From assembly GCA_944474755.1 (NCBI GenBank), contig OX104114.1:81826623-81890622 (forward strand): DNA of 64,000 bases, given 5' to 3'. This DNA is from Limnoperna fortunei (taxonomy: Eukaryota > Mollusca > Bivalvia > Mytilida > Modiolidae). The position numbers and the translations under genes were made by a program. Positions 1 to 14,100 of this stretch are shown piece by piece. Under the pieces are notes generated by a model, which worked only from the letters and a program-made list of their open reading frames with translations, was not told the DNA's origin and made no database searches. Numbering within the stretch: position 1 is the stretch's first letter; every line of letters starts with the position of its first letter.

Positions 1-246
1 GTTGTTAGTATTTTAAATTAGTATTACGTCATGCCTCCCTTTTATACTAAAACTTGATCTCATACAATAATATGAGAATATATATACAGATAAAAATGGT
101 AACAATAAAATGTATCAATCTTCACAATTAATAGTGAAATTAAATTTTGCTATATAAATTAATTTCTTTCAAGAACTTTAAAATTGTGTCGCCTGCGACA
201 GTTTTAAATAAGTTAAAAAATTGAAGAATGTGTCCATGGGACACGG
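1..246. other. intronic sequence, nothing recognised
   Basis: AT-rich sequence inside the TTC21B intron that follows exon 30. The only notable part is TGTCCATGGGACA near 231, a short palindrome at the edge of the next element. Confidence 0.4.
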
Positions 247-1313
247 ATGCCCCCGCTAAAGGAAGTCCCAAACAGGAAGTAGTTGTCCAACAGGTCTGAA
301 AGTCCCTTAGGACGTACAACTTGTGATACTTAACCACCCTGCTAAATTTCAAATTGTTATAATGTACGGTTTCTAAGTAAAGCTTGACGAAAATTTTCAT
401 ACTCGTGTTAACACATTTTCAAATCGGCCCAGTCGAAAACAGGAAGTAGTTGTCCGACAGGTCTGAAAGTCGCTTAGGACGTACAACTTGTGATACTGGA
501 CTACCCTGCCAAATTTCAAATTGTTCTTGTGTACGGTTTCTGAGAAAAGCTTGACGGAAATTTTCATACTCAAGTTAACACATTTTCATATCGGCCCAGT
601 CGCAAACAGGAAGTAGTTGTCCGACAGGTCTGAAAGTCGCTAAGGACGTACAACTTGTGATACTGAACCACCCTGCAAAATTTCAAATTGTTCTTGTGTA
701 CGGTTTCTGAGAAAAGCTTGACGGAAATTTTCATACTCATGTTAACACATTTTCATATCGGCCCAGTCGCAAACAGGAAGTAGTTGTCCGACAGGTCTGA
801 AAGTCGCTTAGGACGTACAACTTGTGATACTGAACCACCCTGCCAAATTTCAAATTGTTCTCATGTACGGTTTCTGAGAAAAGCTTGACGGAAATTTTCA
901 TACTCATGTTAACACATTTTTATATCGGCCCAGTCACAAACAGGAAGTAGTTGTCCGACAGGTCTGAAAGTCGCTTAGGACGTACAACTTGTGATACTGA
1001 ACTACCCTGCCAAATTTCAAATTGTTCTGATGTACGGTTTCTGAGAAAAGCTTGACGGAAATTTTCATTCTCATGTTAACACATTTTCATATCGGCCCAG
1101 TCCCAAACAGGAAGTGGTGTCTGACAGGTCTGAAAGTCGCTTAGGACGTACAACTTGTGATACTGAACCACCCTGTCAAATTTCAAATTGTTCTGATGTA
1201 CGGTTTCTGAGGAAAGCTTGACGGAAATTTGTACGGACGTACAGACGGACGGACGGACGGACGGACATGAGTAAAACTTAATGCCCCCCGACATGTCGTC
1301 GCGGGGGCATAAA
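247..1313. mobile_element. pearl/HINE-like non-autonomous element with 167-bp tandem core
   Basis: Six copies (the last truncated) of a 167-bp unit run from 271 to about 1,235; unit starts fall at 271, 438, 605, 772, 939 and 1,106. A (GACG)n microsatellite follows at about 1,238-1,266. The block is bounded by ATGCCCCCGC on the left and GCGGGGGCAT on the right, so the ends are inverted. Tandem cores next to a microsatellite with short inverted ends fit the bivalve pearl elements and related Helentron-associated elements. There is no coding potential. The family name is inference; the structure is directly visible. Confidence 0.6.
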
Positions 1314-1954
1314 AACGTATCTACAGAATAGAAACGTTCCCAAATGTGGGCCACGTCCACACAGTCCATCAAGAACCACCACAAGAAAGGTAACAATCAG
1401 TATCATATTGTCTGAATATTCTATATGTAAATGCAGTGTTCTCCACAGCCCCTTTTAGCATTTAAGCACCTAGACGCTATCAAAAGCATTGAAATCTGTC
1501 ATTGCCAAGATGCTATGATTTTTAACACTTGCTATTACTAGGTACAACACCACAATTAATGAGCATTGCTTCTCATTGTCCAAGAATATAGTTCCCAATA
1601 AAAACAGTGTATTTTTTTGCATATACATGTATTTATTTACCAATGCTACTCATTGCTTTGGGGTACTTTTTAGGCTTATTTAAAAGAAGAGTCTTTAAAA
1701 AAATGTGAAACTAAACATCTGATGAAATATGGTGGTTAAGAGTAATTTGGTCCAGTAATTAAGGACATATTTCCTGTTTTTCAGAATCTCTCCCACTTCA
1801 TCAATGATTGTAGGGATGGTTCCAGAGCTTTGAAAAAAGTTAGCCATTGTCAATGTTTCTGATTTGTTTAGATTCGCAATTTTTTTAATATTTATTGTTC
1901 CTAATACTTAACTTTTACCATTATATTGCCCATCTATACAAATGATATACTTAC
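1314..1954. other. intronic sequence, nothing recognised
   Basis: AT-rich intron 3' of exon 30 with no repeat, RNA or coding signal I can support. Confidence 0.4.
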
Positions 1955-2122
1955 ACAGCTGCTCCCCCCTCTTCCTCTGATTCAAACACCTCTCCTCCAA
2001 CTGTCTCATTATCTGGATTCAGACAAATCTCTATCATGTTATATGTTGACAAATTTCCCCAGTCAGAATCCTTCCTTGCTCTGTTGAAAAACTTCAGGGC
2101 ATCTGTGGGGTTTCCTGTATAC
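1955..2122 (-). CDS. TTC21B: TTC21B exon 30 (last in window)
   Basis: 168 bp, leaves phase 2 at TGT|GTAAGT. It includes [20 protein letters not shown] and [20 protein letters not shown], matching human [20 protein letters not shown]. An acidic EEEGG stretch follows. Later exons are outside the window. Confidence 0.95.
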
Positions 2123-5100
2123 CTGCAGAAAACAATTCATACTTATGTTTATTATTCATCAATTTGTGCATTTTGTTTTTTTCACAGTTAATATGAATAT
2201 AGGAGCAGCCTAAATGGGAGCACTACACAATTATGATTCATAACAATACAGTGTCTCTGAATTCCTGACATCTTTTTTAATGCTGATGTCATATAAATGT
2301 CATATGATTGTCCTTTTTAAAATAGAGCATTTTAGTGATTGCAAATTAATTGAAATTCTTGTTATTTTAAAACAAAACATTTATTTTTTCTTGAGTCTAC
2401 CTTTGAAATAAAATTTACAATTCACTTTGTGACAGTTTTTTAAAAGTATCAACTTTCAGACAAAAATGTCAATATCCTCATTAGGCAGATTTTGATCATA
2501 TGATACAGAAAAATGTTAAGGATGATTTTAAAGGTAGAGGTTGATAGTTACAGTTCATTGGTGCATACTATAACTTTTGGTGAAGGTACTTCCTGTCAGC
2601 TATGCTTAGACAGTAGACTCCTATTTTGATCACATTTAATTACAAAACACTAGTTAAATTATTAAAAGCATTGAGAAAATTGTGTTCTTAAACTTTTATA
2701 TTCTTTATAGTGTTATACCAATTATCATTTTTAACAAAAAGCTGCTAGCTAAGAGTAGCCACAGTAAAGTTCTAAAAATTATTATATTCAGCAATGACCA
2801 AAATTTCTCATATTCATTGGGAACTGAACAGTGTTTCCTTACCTACAAGTATTTTCGAAAGATTTGCTAACTAAGTATAGCACTAAAATCAAACATTTGA
2901 TTTACAAACTTTTGCATTAAATAGACAAGTTATGAGTTCAGTAGTTAATCCCTTTCTTTAACTGTGATTTTCTAATGAATGACCAGCTCTAATTTATAAC
3001 CAAATCATATACAATTATTTGTCCTTAAGGTAACCTGGTCTCCTGGTGCAATATTTTTCATTGACGCAAGCTTCACTTCAAATATAACACCAGGTCAAGA
3101 CCTCCGATATAAGCATTTTAATTGGTTGAAAATATGACGCCATTTAATATCAAATGCACATGCCAATCTTTTTCTTAAATCTGGGAATACCTTTTCTTTA
3201 CAAAATTTAAATATAAATTATAATTTACCTTTACGTTTAAATTATAAAATCATAATGTAAACTCAGCTGAGAAATGTAAACATTGAACGTCCCAAATAGA
3301 ATGACATCATAATACGTTCATTCTACTTGAACTTATCTATAATACTAAATGGTCAGTCTAGAGAATACCCGAACGTCAAATTTCAACGCTGTCACCGTTG
3401 AAATCCAATGCTCCTGACTGACGTTATATTCGAAGGCCGCTTAGGCTCATGAGGATATCATCGTCCGGGTACCAGAATATCGTTAATTTTCCTTTTACTG
3501 TGATATTCATACTTCAATATAATACATACATTTTACAGAACTAGCTTTAGTTATTAAAGTGTGAAGAAAAAACTATAAATCTTAGTGTTTATGTTTATCC
3601 TTTTACAGAGATACTATTTTGGTAATGTAAGTAGGCCATTAATTTTTTTCATAAGAAATTTTCTAAAAGAAACACTTTTTAATGTGAAAACCTTAAAGAT
3701 ATTTTTTTTCAAAAACCCTAACAATAATTTTGAAGTACCGAATTTGTTTGGTCTGTTCAGAAACTCCATAACAACAATTATTTCATGGGCAGTGTTATTA
3801 TATATATATTATTATATATTTTTGATATAACATAGAATCTGAGTAGACAGGTTGCATTAAATATATTTTTTCCTGTCTGAATGATATTAAGTAAGTTCGG
3901 ATTATTTTTCTGGTTTATATAAATAATAAATTGAAGTCAAACATAGCCACTTAACTAGAACAGAGACAACTGTATTAAACAAAAAAGTTGCTGACATCAA
4001 CTTACCAATTATTGAATGCTCTGTTGTGTCACTAACAAAACTTAATTTTGGACAGTAAAATCACCAAGTCACATCAGCAACTTGTCAAATACTAAAGTAA
4101 ACTTTCAGTCACCACTTTCTTCCACTTTGTTTTAAATTATAAACATAATATCATTAAAGCAAAAGGTACAAAAAATTACTAAGACAGAGTAGGGCAAAGT
4201 GCAAACATGTATTTTTCTATATTTAGGTACCACTAACCATGTGTACAGTCCTTTGCAATAATTAAAACCTGGCTCCATGAGGGCTCTGGCGGTGGCATGC
4301 TCCGCTAATTCTAAAAATTTAGGAACCTCCTCCAGTTTACCACTTCTTCTCATCAGATCCACCAGTCTGGCTAGAGCTTCATAATTATCTGAAGAATACA
4401 GAAAGCTGTCATCTTGAATACTTATAAATAAATTAATTCATATTTGTATGCCAATCTCCACCCTTGTGGAACTGCAACATTTTATTCATTTTATGTATAA
4501 TTAAATACAATTGTCATTAAAATAATAACTATACTACAAGTGACCTTTATTTGGAAAGGGTTTTTGCGTAACAAATGAAAACTGCTTACCGCACATGGTT
4601 CAGCTTATGCTCCTTTTGTAAATCAAGAAGGGTACTTTTTGAAATCAACAATTATTTCCTTGAGATATTCAGTGTTTTGAAAAATTGTAATGGGGCGATT
4701 TTCTACACACTAAAATTTGACCTTAATTAGAACGAAAGTGTACTTTAGGAACAATCAATTGATCTCTATTCGAAATCCTTCAGGTGATGTCGTCTGCAGT
4801 TAAGGCGGGAAAAGTCTCGCAGTGTGTCCAAATACCACTGAACGTCACAAAAGCAGACCAACATTTGTAAATAATGCTAGGGCCCTTTAGACACAAAAAT
4901 GGCTGACTTATTATGTAAAATTACCTTAGCAAAAGTCAAGGACTATTTGTAACAACTAAACAACAGAGGCAGAGTATAAAACATGGACAGGTTCTCGTAT
5001 CTAAATTTTTATACTGGATCTTTGTAATAAAAAGGTAAAATATGGAATAATAAAAAAATGCAAGCTACAATTTTTTTTCAAGGGGGTTTGGCAATCTTCA

Positions 5101-8100
5101 GCATAAAAACTGCCAATTATTTTAATTTAGAAAATTTATAAAATAAATAGCAAAAAAAAAATTTCCTTTTACACAATTTCTACAAAATTCTATGAAAACC
5201 ATACCATTTCTGAGAACCTTGAAACCCTCAATAGAGAATCTAAATATCCATTAAATTCCAGAAACTGTTAACCTTGAGTTTCCTTTTTTAAAATTACCTG
5301 GTTTAAGCTGCAATAATTGTTGGAAGTGAAACATGGCTGCATCATAATCATTTTTCCTAAACATTAAGTCTGCTAGCATCTACAATCAAACATAATGTGA
5401 CAGTTAATATTCTGTGTTTGCTATGGAAACAACAATTATAACATAACTTGTATACAACCAGTTTGAAACATGCTTGGTATAAAGTGCCATATTGTTCTTT
5501 AAGTAAGTCAGTATATAACATAGGTCTATTAAATAGTGTCTCTGTATGTTCTAGATTAAAACTAGAGGACATTTACAAAATCGCTAGCAAATTCAGTAGT
5601 GACCATACTCAGGTGATTTACATGTAAGTGGATAAAGTGGTTCTATCTTCTTCAAAATAGTCCTGTGTCTTATGGTGGGGCCTTTTTTATGTAGAAAATG
5701 TGGTAATTTATACAACTTTTATGTACATGATTTTATCTTTTATTCTGTGACACATGTTATGATCCAAATGTCATTATTACAGTCATTTAAAAAACATTAT
5801 GGCAAAACTCCATGTACACAAATCACTTACAATAGTAGCAGCATCATTTTCTTTCTCGTTCTTCAGTAATGTCATTAGCTGATGTTGACAGGCATCTAAG
5901 TCATCTGTAGTCAGGTATAGATTGGCTACATCTAACATCACCTGAAATTATTTGTAATTAGCTTCAAAGTGTTGCAATCATCTTTCTTATTTTATTTGGG
6001 ACCTATGGAAATTGTTTTGGTCCAAATATATTTATTGGGCTTAAATGTTTTTTTTATTGATTTAGAAGTGGTAATTTGAATTTTTAAAATTTATTATCAA
6101 TGACAGGGATAAATAAGAAATATGAAAAAAAATATGTGGGTCCTTGCAAATTTCTTTTTAAATCTAAAAACATGTAAAAACTACGGAATCATAGAAATAT
6201 TTTGAACTATGCTTTACAAGGCTAACCTGGAACACATTATGTCACTCAGTGATTAGGACAAGATAAGTGATCGGAATATGTTCTAGGTTCAAGCATTTGC
6301 TACACTGTATCTCAAGCTGTCTATGGTTATTTATATACTTGCACATTTTATAAAGGTTATATGTAACAGATTCATGTATCACTAGGATTACATTCAAATA
6401 TTATAATTATTTATGATTACTTTAAAACAGAAAGCAATTAATCCAGAACTACTTCTGGTAAATACAGTACCTTGCTGTCATTTTCATTATAGACTAAGGC
6501 TTCTTTATAATATTTAATAGCTTTCTCAAAATCTCTCTGTCCTTCCATGTGTTTGGCCATCTGTACACATATACTGAAAGTAAAAGTTAATGTTTGTTTG
6601 TTTGTTTGATGGTGTTTAACGCCACTTTCAGCAATTTTTCAGCTATATCATGGCGTCCAGTTTTTATTGGGGGAGGAAGCCGGAGTACCCAGAGAAAACC
6701 CCGACCTGCGGTAGGAAAACTGGCAATCCTTGTCAATTAAGATTGGAGTCGAGTACACCCTGCCTGCAGTGAGAATCGAACCCGCAATCTCAGTGTTGAC
6801 AGACCACGTGATCAATAGTAGACGAACTACCTTGACCACTCGGCCACCGAGGCCCCGTAAAAGTTAATAAAAGTCAGTATGTATGGTTAAGATTTACCAA
6901 ATTGGTCTGTTAAAGATTACTTACTCAGAAGCTAACTGCTCCTGAGAACTGAAAACTTAACTGTTGTGACTTAAAACAGACTTACTCAGAAGCTAACTGC
7001 TCCTGAGAACTGAAAACTTAACTGTTGTGACCTAATACAGACTTACTCAGAAGCTAACTGCTCCTGAGAACTGAAAACTTAACTGTTGTGACTTAATACA
7101 GACTTACTCAGAAGCTAACTGCTCCTGAGAACTGAAAACTTAACTGTTGTGACCTAATACAGACTTACTCAGAAGCTAACTGCTCCTGAGAACTGAAAAC
7201 TTAACTGTTGTGACTTAATACAGACTTACTCAGAAGCTAACTGCTCCTGAGAACTGAAAACTTAACTGTTGTGACCTAATACAGACTTACTCAGAAGCTA
7301 ACTGCTCCTGAGAACTGAACACTTGACTGTTGTGACTTAATACAGACTTACTCAGAAGCTAACTGCTCCTGAGAACTGAAAACTTAACTGTTGTGACTTA
7401 ATACAGACTTACTCAGAAGCTAACTGCTCCTGAGAACTGAAAACTTAACTGTTGTGACTTAATACAGACTTACTCAGAAGCTAACTGCTCCTGAGAACTG
7501 AAAACTTGACTGTTGTGACTTAATACAGACTTACTCAGAAGCTAACTGCTCCTGAGAACTGAAAACTTAACTGTTGTGACTTAATACAGACTTACTCAGA
7601 AGCTAACTGCTCCTGAGAACTGAAAACTTAACTGTTGTGACCTAATACAGACTTACTCAGAAGCTAACTGCTCCTGAGAACTGAAAACTTAACTGTTGTG
7701 ACTTAATACAGACTTACTCAGAAGCTAACTGCTCCTGAGAACTGAAAACTTAACTGTTGTGACTTAATACAGACTTACTCAGAAGCTAACTGCTCCTGAG
7801 AACTGAAAACTTAACTGTTGTGACTTAATACAGACTTACTCAGAAGCTAACTGCTCCTGAGAACTGAAAACTTAACTGTTGTGACTTAATACAGACTTAC
7901 TCAGAAGCTAACTGCTCCTGAGAACTGAAAACTTGACTGTTGTGACTTAATACAGACTTACTCAGAAGCTAACTGCTACTGAGAACTGAAAACTTAACTG
8001 TTGTGACTTAATACAGACTTACTCAGAAGCTAACTGCTCCTGAGAACTGAAAACTTGACTGTTGTGACATAATACAGACTTACTCAGAAGCTAACTGCTT

Positions 8101-11100
8101 CTGAGAACTGAACACTTGACTGTTGTGACTTAATACAGACTTACTCAGAAGCTAACTGCTACTGAGAACTGAAAACTTGACTGTTGTGACTTAATACAGA
8201 CTTACTCAGAAGCTAACTGCTCCTGAGAACTGAAAACTTAACTGTTGTGACTTAATACAGACTTACTCAGAAGCTAACTGCTCCTGAGAACTGAAAACTT
8301 AACTGTTGTGACCTAATACAGACTTACTCAGAAGCTAACTGCTCCTGAGAACTGAAAACTTAACTGTTGTGACTTAATACAGACTTATTCAGAAGCTAAC
8401 TGCTCCTGAGAACTGAAAACTTAACTGTTGTGACTTAATACAGACTTACTCAGAAGCTAACTGCTCCTGAGAACTGAAAACTTAACTGTTGTGACTTAAT
8501 ACAGACTTACTCAGAAGCTAACTGCTCCTGAGAACTGAAAACTTAACTGTTGTGACTTAATACAGACTTACTCAGAAGCTAACTGCTTCTGAGAACTGAA
8601 AACTTAACTGTTGTGACTTAATACAGACTTACTCAGAAGCTAACTGCTTCTGAGAACTGAAAACTTAACTGTTGTGACTTAATACAGACTTACTCAGAAG
8701 CTAACTGCTCCTGAGAACTGAAAACTTAACTGTTGTGACTTAATACAGACTTACTCAGAAGCTAACTGCTTCTGAGAACTGAAAACTTAACTGTTGTGAC
8801 TTAATACAGACTTACTCAGAAGCTAACTGCTCCTGAGAACTGAAAACTTAACTGTTGTGACCTAATACAGACTTACTCAGAAGCTAACTGCTCCTGAGAA
8901 CTGAAAACTTAACTGTTGTGACTTAATACAGACTTACTCAGAAGCTAACTGCTCCTGAGAACTGAAAACTTAACTGTTGTGACCTAATACAGACTTACTC
9001 AGAAGCTAACTGCTCCTGAGAACTAAATACTTAACTGTTGTGACTTAATACAGACTTACTCAGAAGCTAACTGCTCCTGAGAACTGAAAACTTAACTGTT
9101 GTGACCTAATACAGACTTACTCAGAAGCTAACTGCTCCTGAGAACTGAAAACTTAACTGTTGTGACCTAATACAGACTTACTCAGAAGCTAACTGCTCCT
9201 GAGAACTAAATACTTAACTGTTGTGACTTAATACAGACTTACTCAGAAGCTAACTGCTCCTGAGAACTGAAAACTTAACTGTTGTGACTTAATACAGACT
9301 TACTCAGAAGCTAACTGCTCCTGAGAACTGAAAACTTAACTGTTGTGACTTAATACAGACTTACTCAGAAGCTAACTGCTCCTGAGAACTGAAAACTTAA
9401 CTGTTGTGACTTAATACAGACTTACTCAGAAGCTAACTGCTTCTGAGAACTGAAAACTTAACTGTTGTGACTTAATACAGACTTACTCAGAAGCTAACTG
9501 CTTCTGAGAACTGAAAACTTAACTGTTGTGACTTAATACAGACTTACTCAGAAGCTAACTGCTTCTGAGAACTGAAAACTTAACTGTTGTGACTTAATAC
9601 AGACTTACTCAGAAGCTAACTGCTTCTGAGAACTGAAAACTTAACTGTTGTGACTTAATACAGACTTACTCAGAAGCTAACTGCTCCTGAGAACTGAAAA
9701 CTTGACTGTTGTGACTTAATACAGACTTACTCAGAAGCTAACTGCTACTGAGAACTGAAAACTTAACTGTTGTGACTTAATACAGACTTACTCAGAAGCT
9801 AACTGCTCCTGAGAACTGAAAACTTGACTGTTGTGACATAATACAGACTTACTCAGAAGCTAACTGCTTCTGAGAACTGAACACTTGACTGTTGTGACTT
9901 AATACAGACTTACTCAGAAGCTAACTGCTACTGAGAACTGAAAACTTGACTGTTGTGACTTAATACAGACTTACTCAGAAGCTAACTGCTCCTGAGAACT
10001 GAAAACTTAACTGTTGTGACTTAATACAGACTTACTCAGAAGCTAACTGCTTCTGAGAACTGAAAACTTAACTGTTGTGACTTAATACAGACTTACTCAG
10101 AAGCTAACTGCTTCTGAGAACTGAAAACTTAACTGTTGTGACTTAATACAGACTTACTCAGAAGCTAACTGCTCCTGAGAACTGAAAACTTAACTGTTGT
10201 GACTTAATACAGACTTACTCAGAAGCTAACTGCTTCTGAGAACTAAAAACTTAACTGTTGTGACCTAATACAGACTTACTCAGAAGCTAACTGCTCCTGA
10301 GAACTGAAAACTTAACTGTTGTGACTTAATACAGACTTACTCAGAAGCTAACTGCTTCTGAGAACTAAAAACTTAACTGTTGTGACTTAATACAGACTTA
10401 CTCAGAAGCTAACTGCTTCTGAGAACTGAAAACTTAACTGTTGTGACTTAATACAGACTTACTCAGAAGCTAACTGCTTCTGAGAACTGAAAACTTAACT
10501 GTTGTGACTTAATACAGACTTACTCAGAAGCTAACTGCTTCTGAGAACTGAAAACTTAACTGTTGTGACTTAATACAGACTTACTCAGAAGCTAACTGCT
10601 TCTGAGAACTGAAAACTTAACTGTTGTGATTTAATACAGACTTACTCAGCAGCTAACTGCTTCTGAGAACTGAAAACTTAACTGTTGTGACTTAATACAG
10701 ACTTACTCAGAAGCTAACTGCTTCTGAGAACTGAAAACTTAACTGTTGTGACTTAATACAGACTTACTCAGAAGCTAACTGCTCCTGAGAACTGAAAACT
10801 TAACTGTTGTGACTAAATACAGACTTACTCAGCAGCTAACTGCTTCTGAGAACTGAACACTTGACTGTTGTGACTTAATACAGACTTACTCAGCAGCTAA
10901 CTGCTTCTGAGAACTGAACACTTGACTGTTGTGACTAAATACAGACTTACTCAGCAGCTAACTGCTTCTGAGAACTGAACACTTGACTGTTGTGACTAAA
11001 TACAGACTTACTAACTGCTTCTGAGAACTGAAAACTTAACTGTTGTGACTTAATACAGACTTACTCAGAAGCTAACTGCTCCTGAGAACTGAAAACTTAA

Positions 11101-14100
11101 CTGTTGTGACATAATACAGACTTACTCAGCAGCTAACTGCTTCTGTGTAGTGATGGTATCTGGTTGTTCTAGTTGTACTCTTTTTAACACTCTGCAATTG
11201 AAAAAAATCAATTCTCATTGGTCAATTTCCTGCTCTAAACAAGACAACTTTTGAATAATTGCTATTTTGTTATTGGTTCTTTTTTTGTTTAAGTTCAATA
11301 TTACAACAAACAAGAAAACAATTCAGAATTTCATGCAGTTTTATTCATTTATCAACTGATTGTCCATCTATTTATTATATTCCATTTGTATCTATTACAT
11401 AAATTCAATAAAAGCATATTTATTCACAATGGTACTAGATAACATTCTTTTAAAGAAAATAGATTATTCCCCCCTTTAATGTATTTCCTTCAAATTCCAG
11501 CAGGTCTTTTGTAAACAATGTTCATTAGAATACAAAGAAAGCTGATACAAATGTTCTGTAATCTTTAATTTTTTTGCTCAACCAGTGTACCATTTACTGA
11601 AAATAGGAAGGAATGATAATGCAGACAAAGTTTTGAAAGAAAATTGAATGCCCTGATTAAGATAACTCCTAACCTTAATTGAAGAAAACTCCTAACCTTA
11701 ATGGCAGAAAACTACTAACCTTAATGGAAGAAAACTCCTAACCTTGATGGCAGAAAACTCCTAACCTTAATGGCAGAAAACTCCTAACCTTAATGGCAGA
11801 AAACTACTAACCTTAATGGAAGAAAACTCCTAAACTTAATGGCAGAAAACTCCTAACTTAATGGAAGAAAACTCCTAACCTTAATGGCAGAAAACTCCTA
11901 ACTTAATGGAAGAAAACTCCTAACCTTAATGGCAGAAAACTCCTAACTTAATGGCAGAAAACTCCTAACCTTAACGGAAGAAAACTCCTAACCTTAACGG
12001 AAGAAAACTCCTAACCTTAATTGAAGAAAACTCCTAACCTTAATGGCAGAAAACTACTAACCTTAATGGAAGAAAACTCCTAAACTTAATGGCAGAAAAC
12101 TCCTAACTTAATGGAAGAAAACTCCTAACCTTAATGGCAGAAAACTCCTAACTTAATGGAAGAAAACTCCTAAACTTAATGGCAGAAAACTCCTAACCTT
12201 AATGGAAGAAAACTCCTAACCTTAATTGAAGAAAACTCCTAACCTTAATGGCAGAAAACTACTAACCTTAATGGAAGAAAACTCCTAACCTTAATGGCAG
12301 AAAACTCCTAACTTAATGGAAGAAAACTCCTAAACTTAATGGCAGAACACTCCTAACCTTAATGGAAGAAAACTCCTTACCTTAATGGAAGAAAACTCCT
12401 TACCTTAATGGAAGAAAACTCCTAACCTTAATGGCAGAACACTCCTAACCTTAATGGAAGAAAACTCCTTACCTTAATGGAAGAAAACTCCTAAACTTAA
12501 TGGCAGAAAACTCCTAACCTTAATGGAAGAATACTCCTTACCTTAATGGAAGAAAACTCCTAACCTTAATGGAAGAAAACTCCTAACCTTAATGGAAGAA
12601 AACCTCTAACCTTTATGGAAGAAAACTCCTGCCAAAATGGGAGATAACTCCTGCATTATGTGAAGTAACCTGCTGACACCTACCTGGCCTGCATATCTCT
12701 AGCTTTTGTAAGAGACTCCATGGCAGCCTCCAAGTTGTTTTTCTTTTGATGAACCTTTGACAATAGCACCATTAATTTACCATGTTCCATTAGAGTATCT
12801 AAATCAGCGCCTGTATAGTAGAAGGACTACATTAATTAAAATTCGAGTCAAAAATACAAAGATATCCATTAATTTATCATGTTCCATCAGAGTATCTAAA
12901 TCAGCCCCTTAGCTGCTTCTAAACATGAAAGAAACCAATAATAAAATTATGAAATTAGGTTGGAAACAGTCTTTTAACCATGAGAATTGGTAAATAGGAA
13001 ATAAATATATCCAAAGTAAGCTCGTCACATACCTGCATCTTCATCTAACACTGCCAGCACCTTCTCTGCTTTGTCATATTGTCTTAACCTCAGTAACAAC
13101 TCGGCCAAGTCATATCTGCAACAAAATTATCATGTCAATCAAACAAGTGTTGATGCTCTGATGAGCATCTGCTTCTTGATTAATTAAGAAGACTTTAAAA
13201 TTTTGACAATTTAAAATTACTTAATGAATTTTAATGACATATTTATTTATTTTGATAACAAAGCTTATTCATGCAAATTTTTCTACTGGACAAGACAAAA
13301 CCAGTCCAGGTCATTATCCCTTAAAAGGCAAAATGCTGGTATTTAAAATTTTTTCTTTAAAATTATCTTCCAAAGAAAAAGGGAGATGGGGCGGGGGGGG
13401 GGGGGGGGGGGGGGGTGGGGGTGTTAATAATATACCACATTTGTCTTCAAAGGGTTTTAGCTTAACAATTGAGAAAATATGTTTTTTGCAACTTCCAGTG
13501 ATTAAGCCATGTGCTGCCCTGTATTTTAGCTAAATCTGCCAAAAGTGAGTGTGATATATATGAAAAAATCAAGAAAATGCATTAAACCCTACATAGGACC
13601 CAATCCAATACAATACAGCATATTATGAAATCTTTGTGATCATATATAACAATACCTGAGAAAACTCTGTCCACCTGATTTCAGTGCTGCTTCATAGTAA
13701 TTAATTGCCTAAAAAAAATAATTAATATAGGTATGTATAGGTATGTATAATTATCCTGATTTCAATTTGCTTTTGGATGTTCTCTGAGCATTAAAACTTA
13801 ACTGTTTGTATGTAAATATATAATTATTTTAATTCCAAATACAAGTCACTCTTCATATTTTACCACCTTTTAAACAAAGCAACTGTGGCAAATAATAAGT
13901 ATGGCAGTATACTAAGGGAAAACTTTAAATAAAAAATAAATACAATTTGTACAAGTGGACCTTCATTTGAAAATTTTGCAAAAGATTCTTAGAAAATTTT
14001 GAAGCAGGTGTCCATTAAGAAATATCAACCAGACTAGCATGGTGAAGGTGAAGAGCTGGTAATTCAATGATAATATAGTTTGTCATGTGTGTTATTTTAA

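Noticed and set aside
6920..11145. CRISPR-like array
   Set aside because: The units are contiguous with no variable spacers, lie in a eukaryotic intron and match an adjacent exon end.
11662..12630. Interstitial telomere
   Set aside because: CCTAACCTTA only partly resembles telomeric repeats and the period is 22-23 bp.
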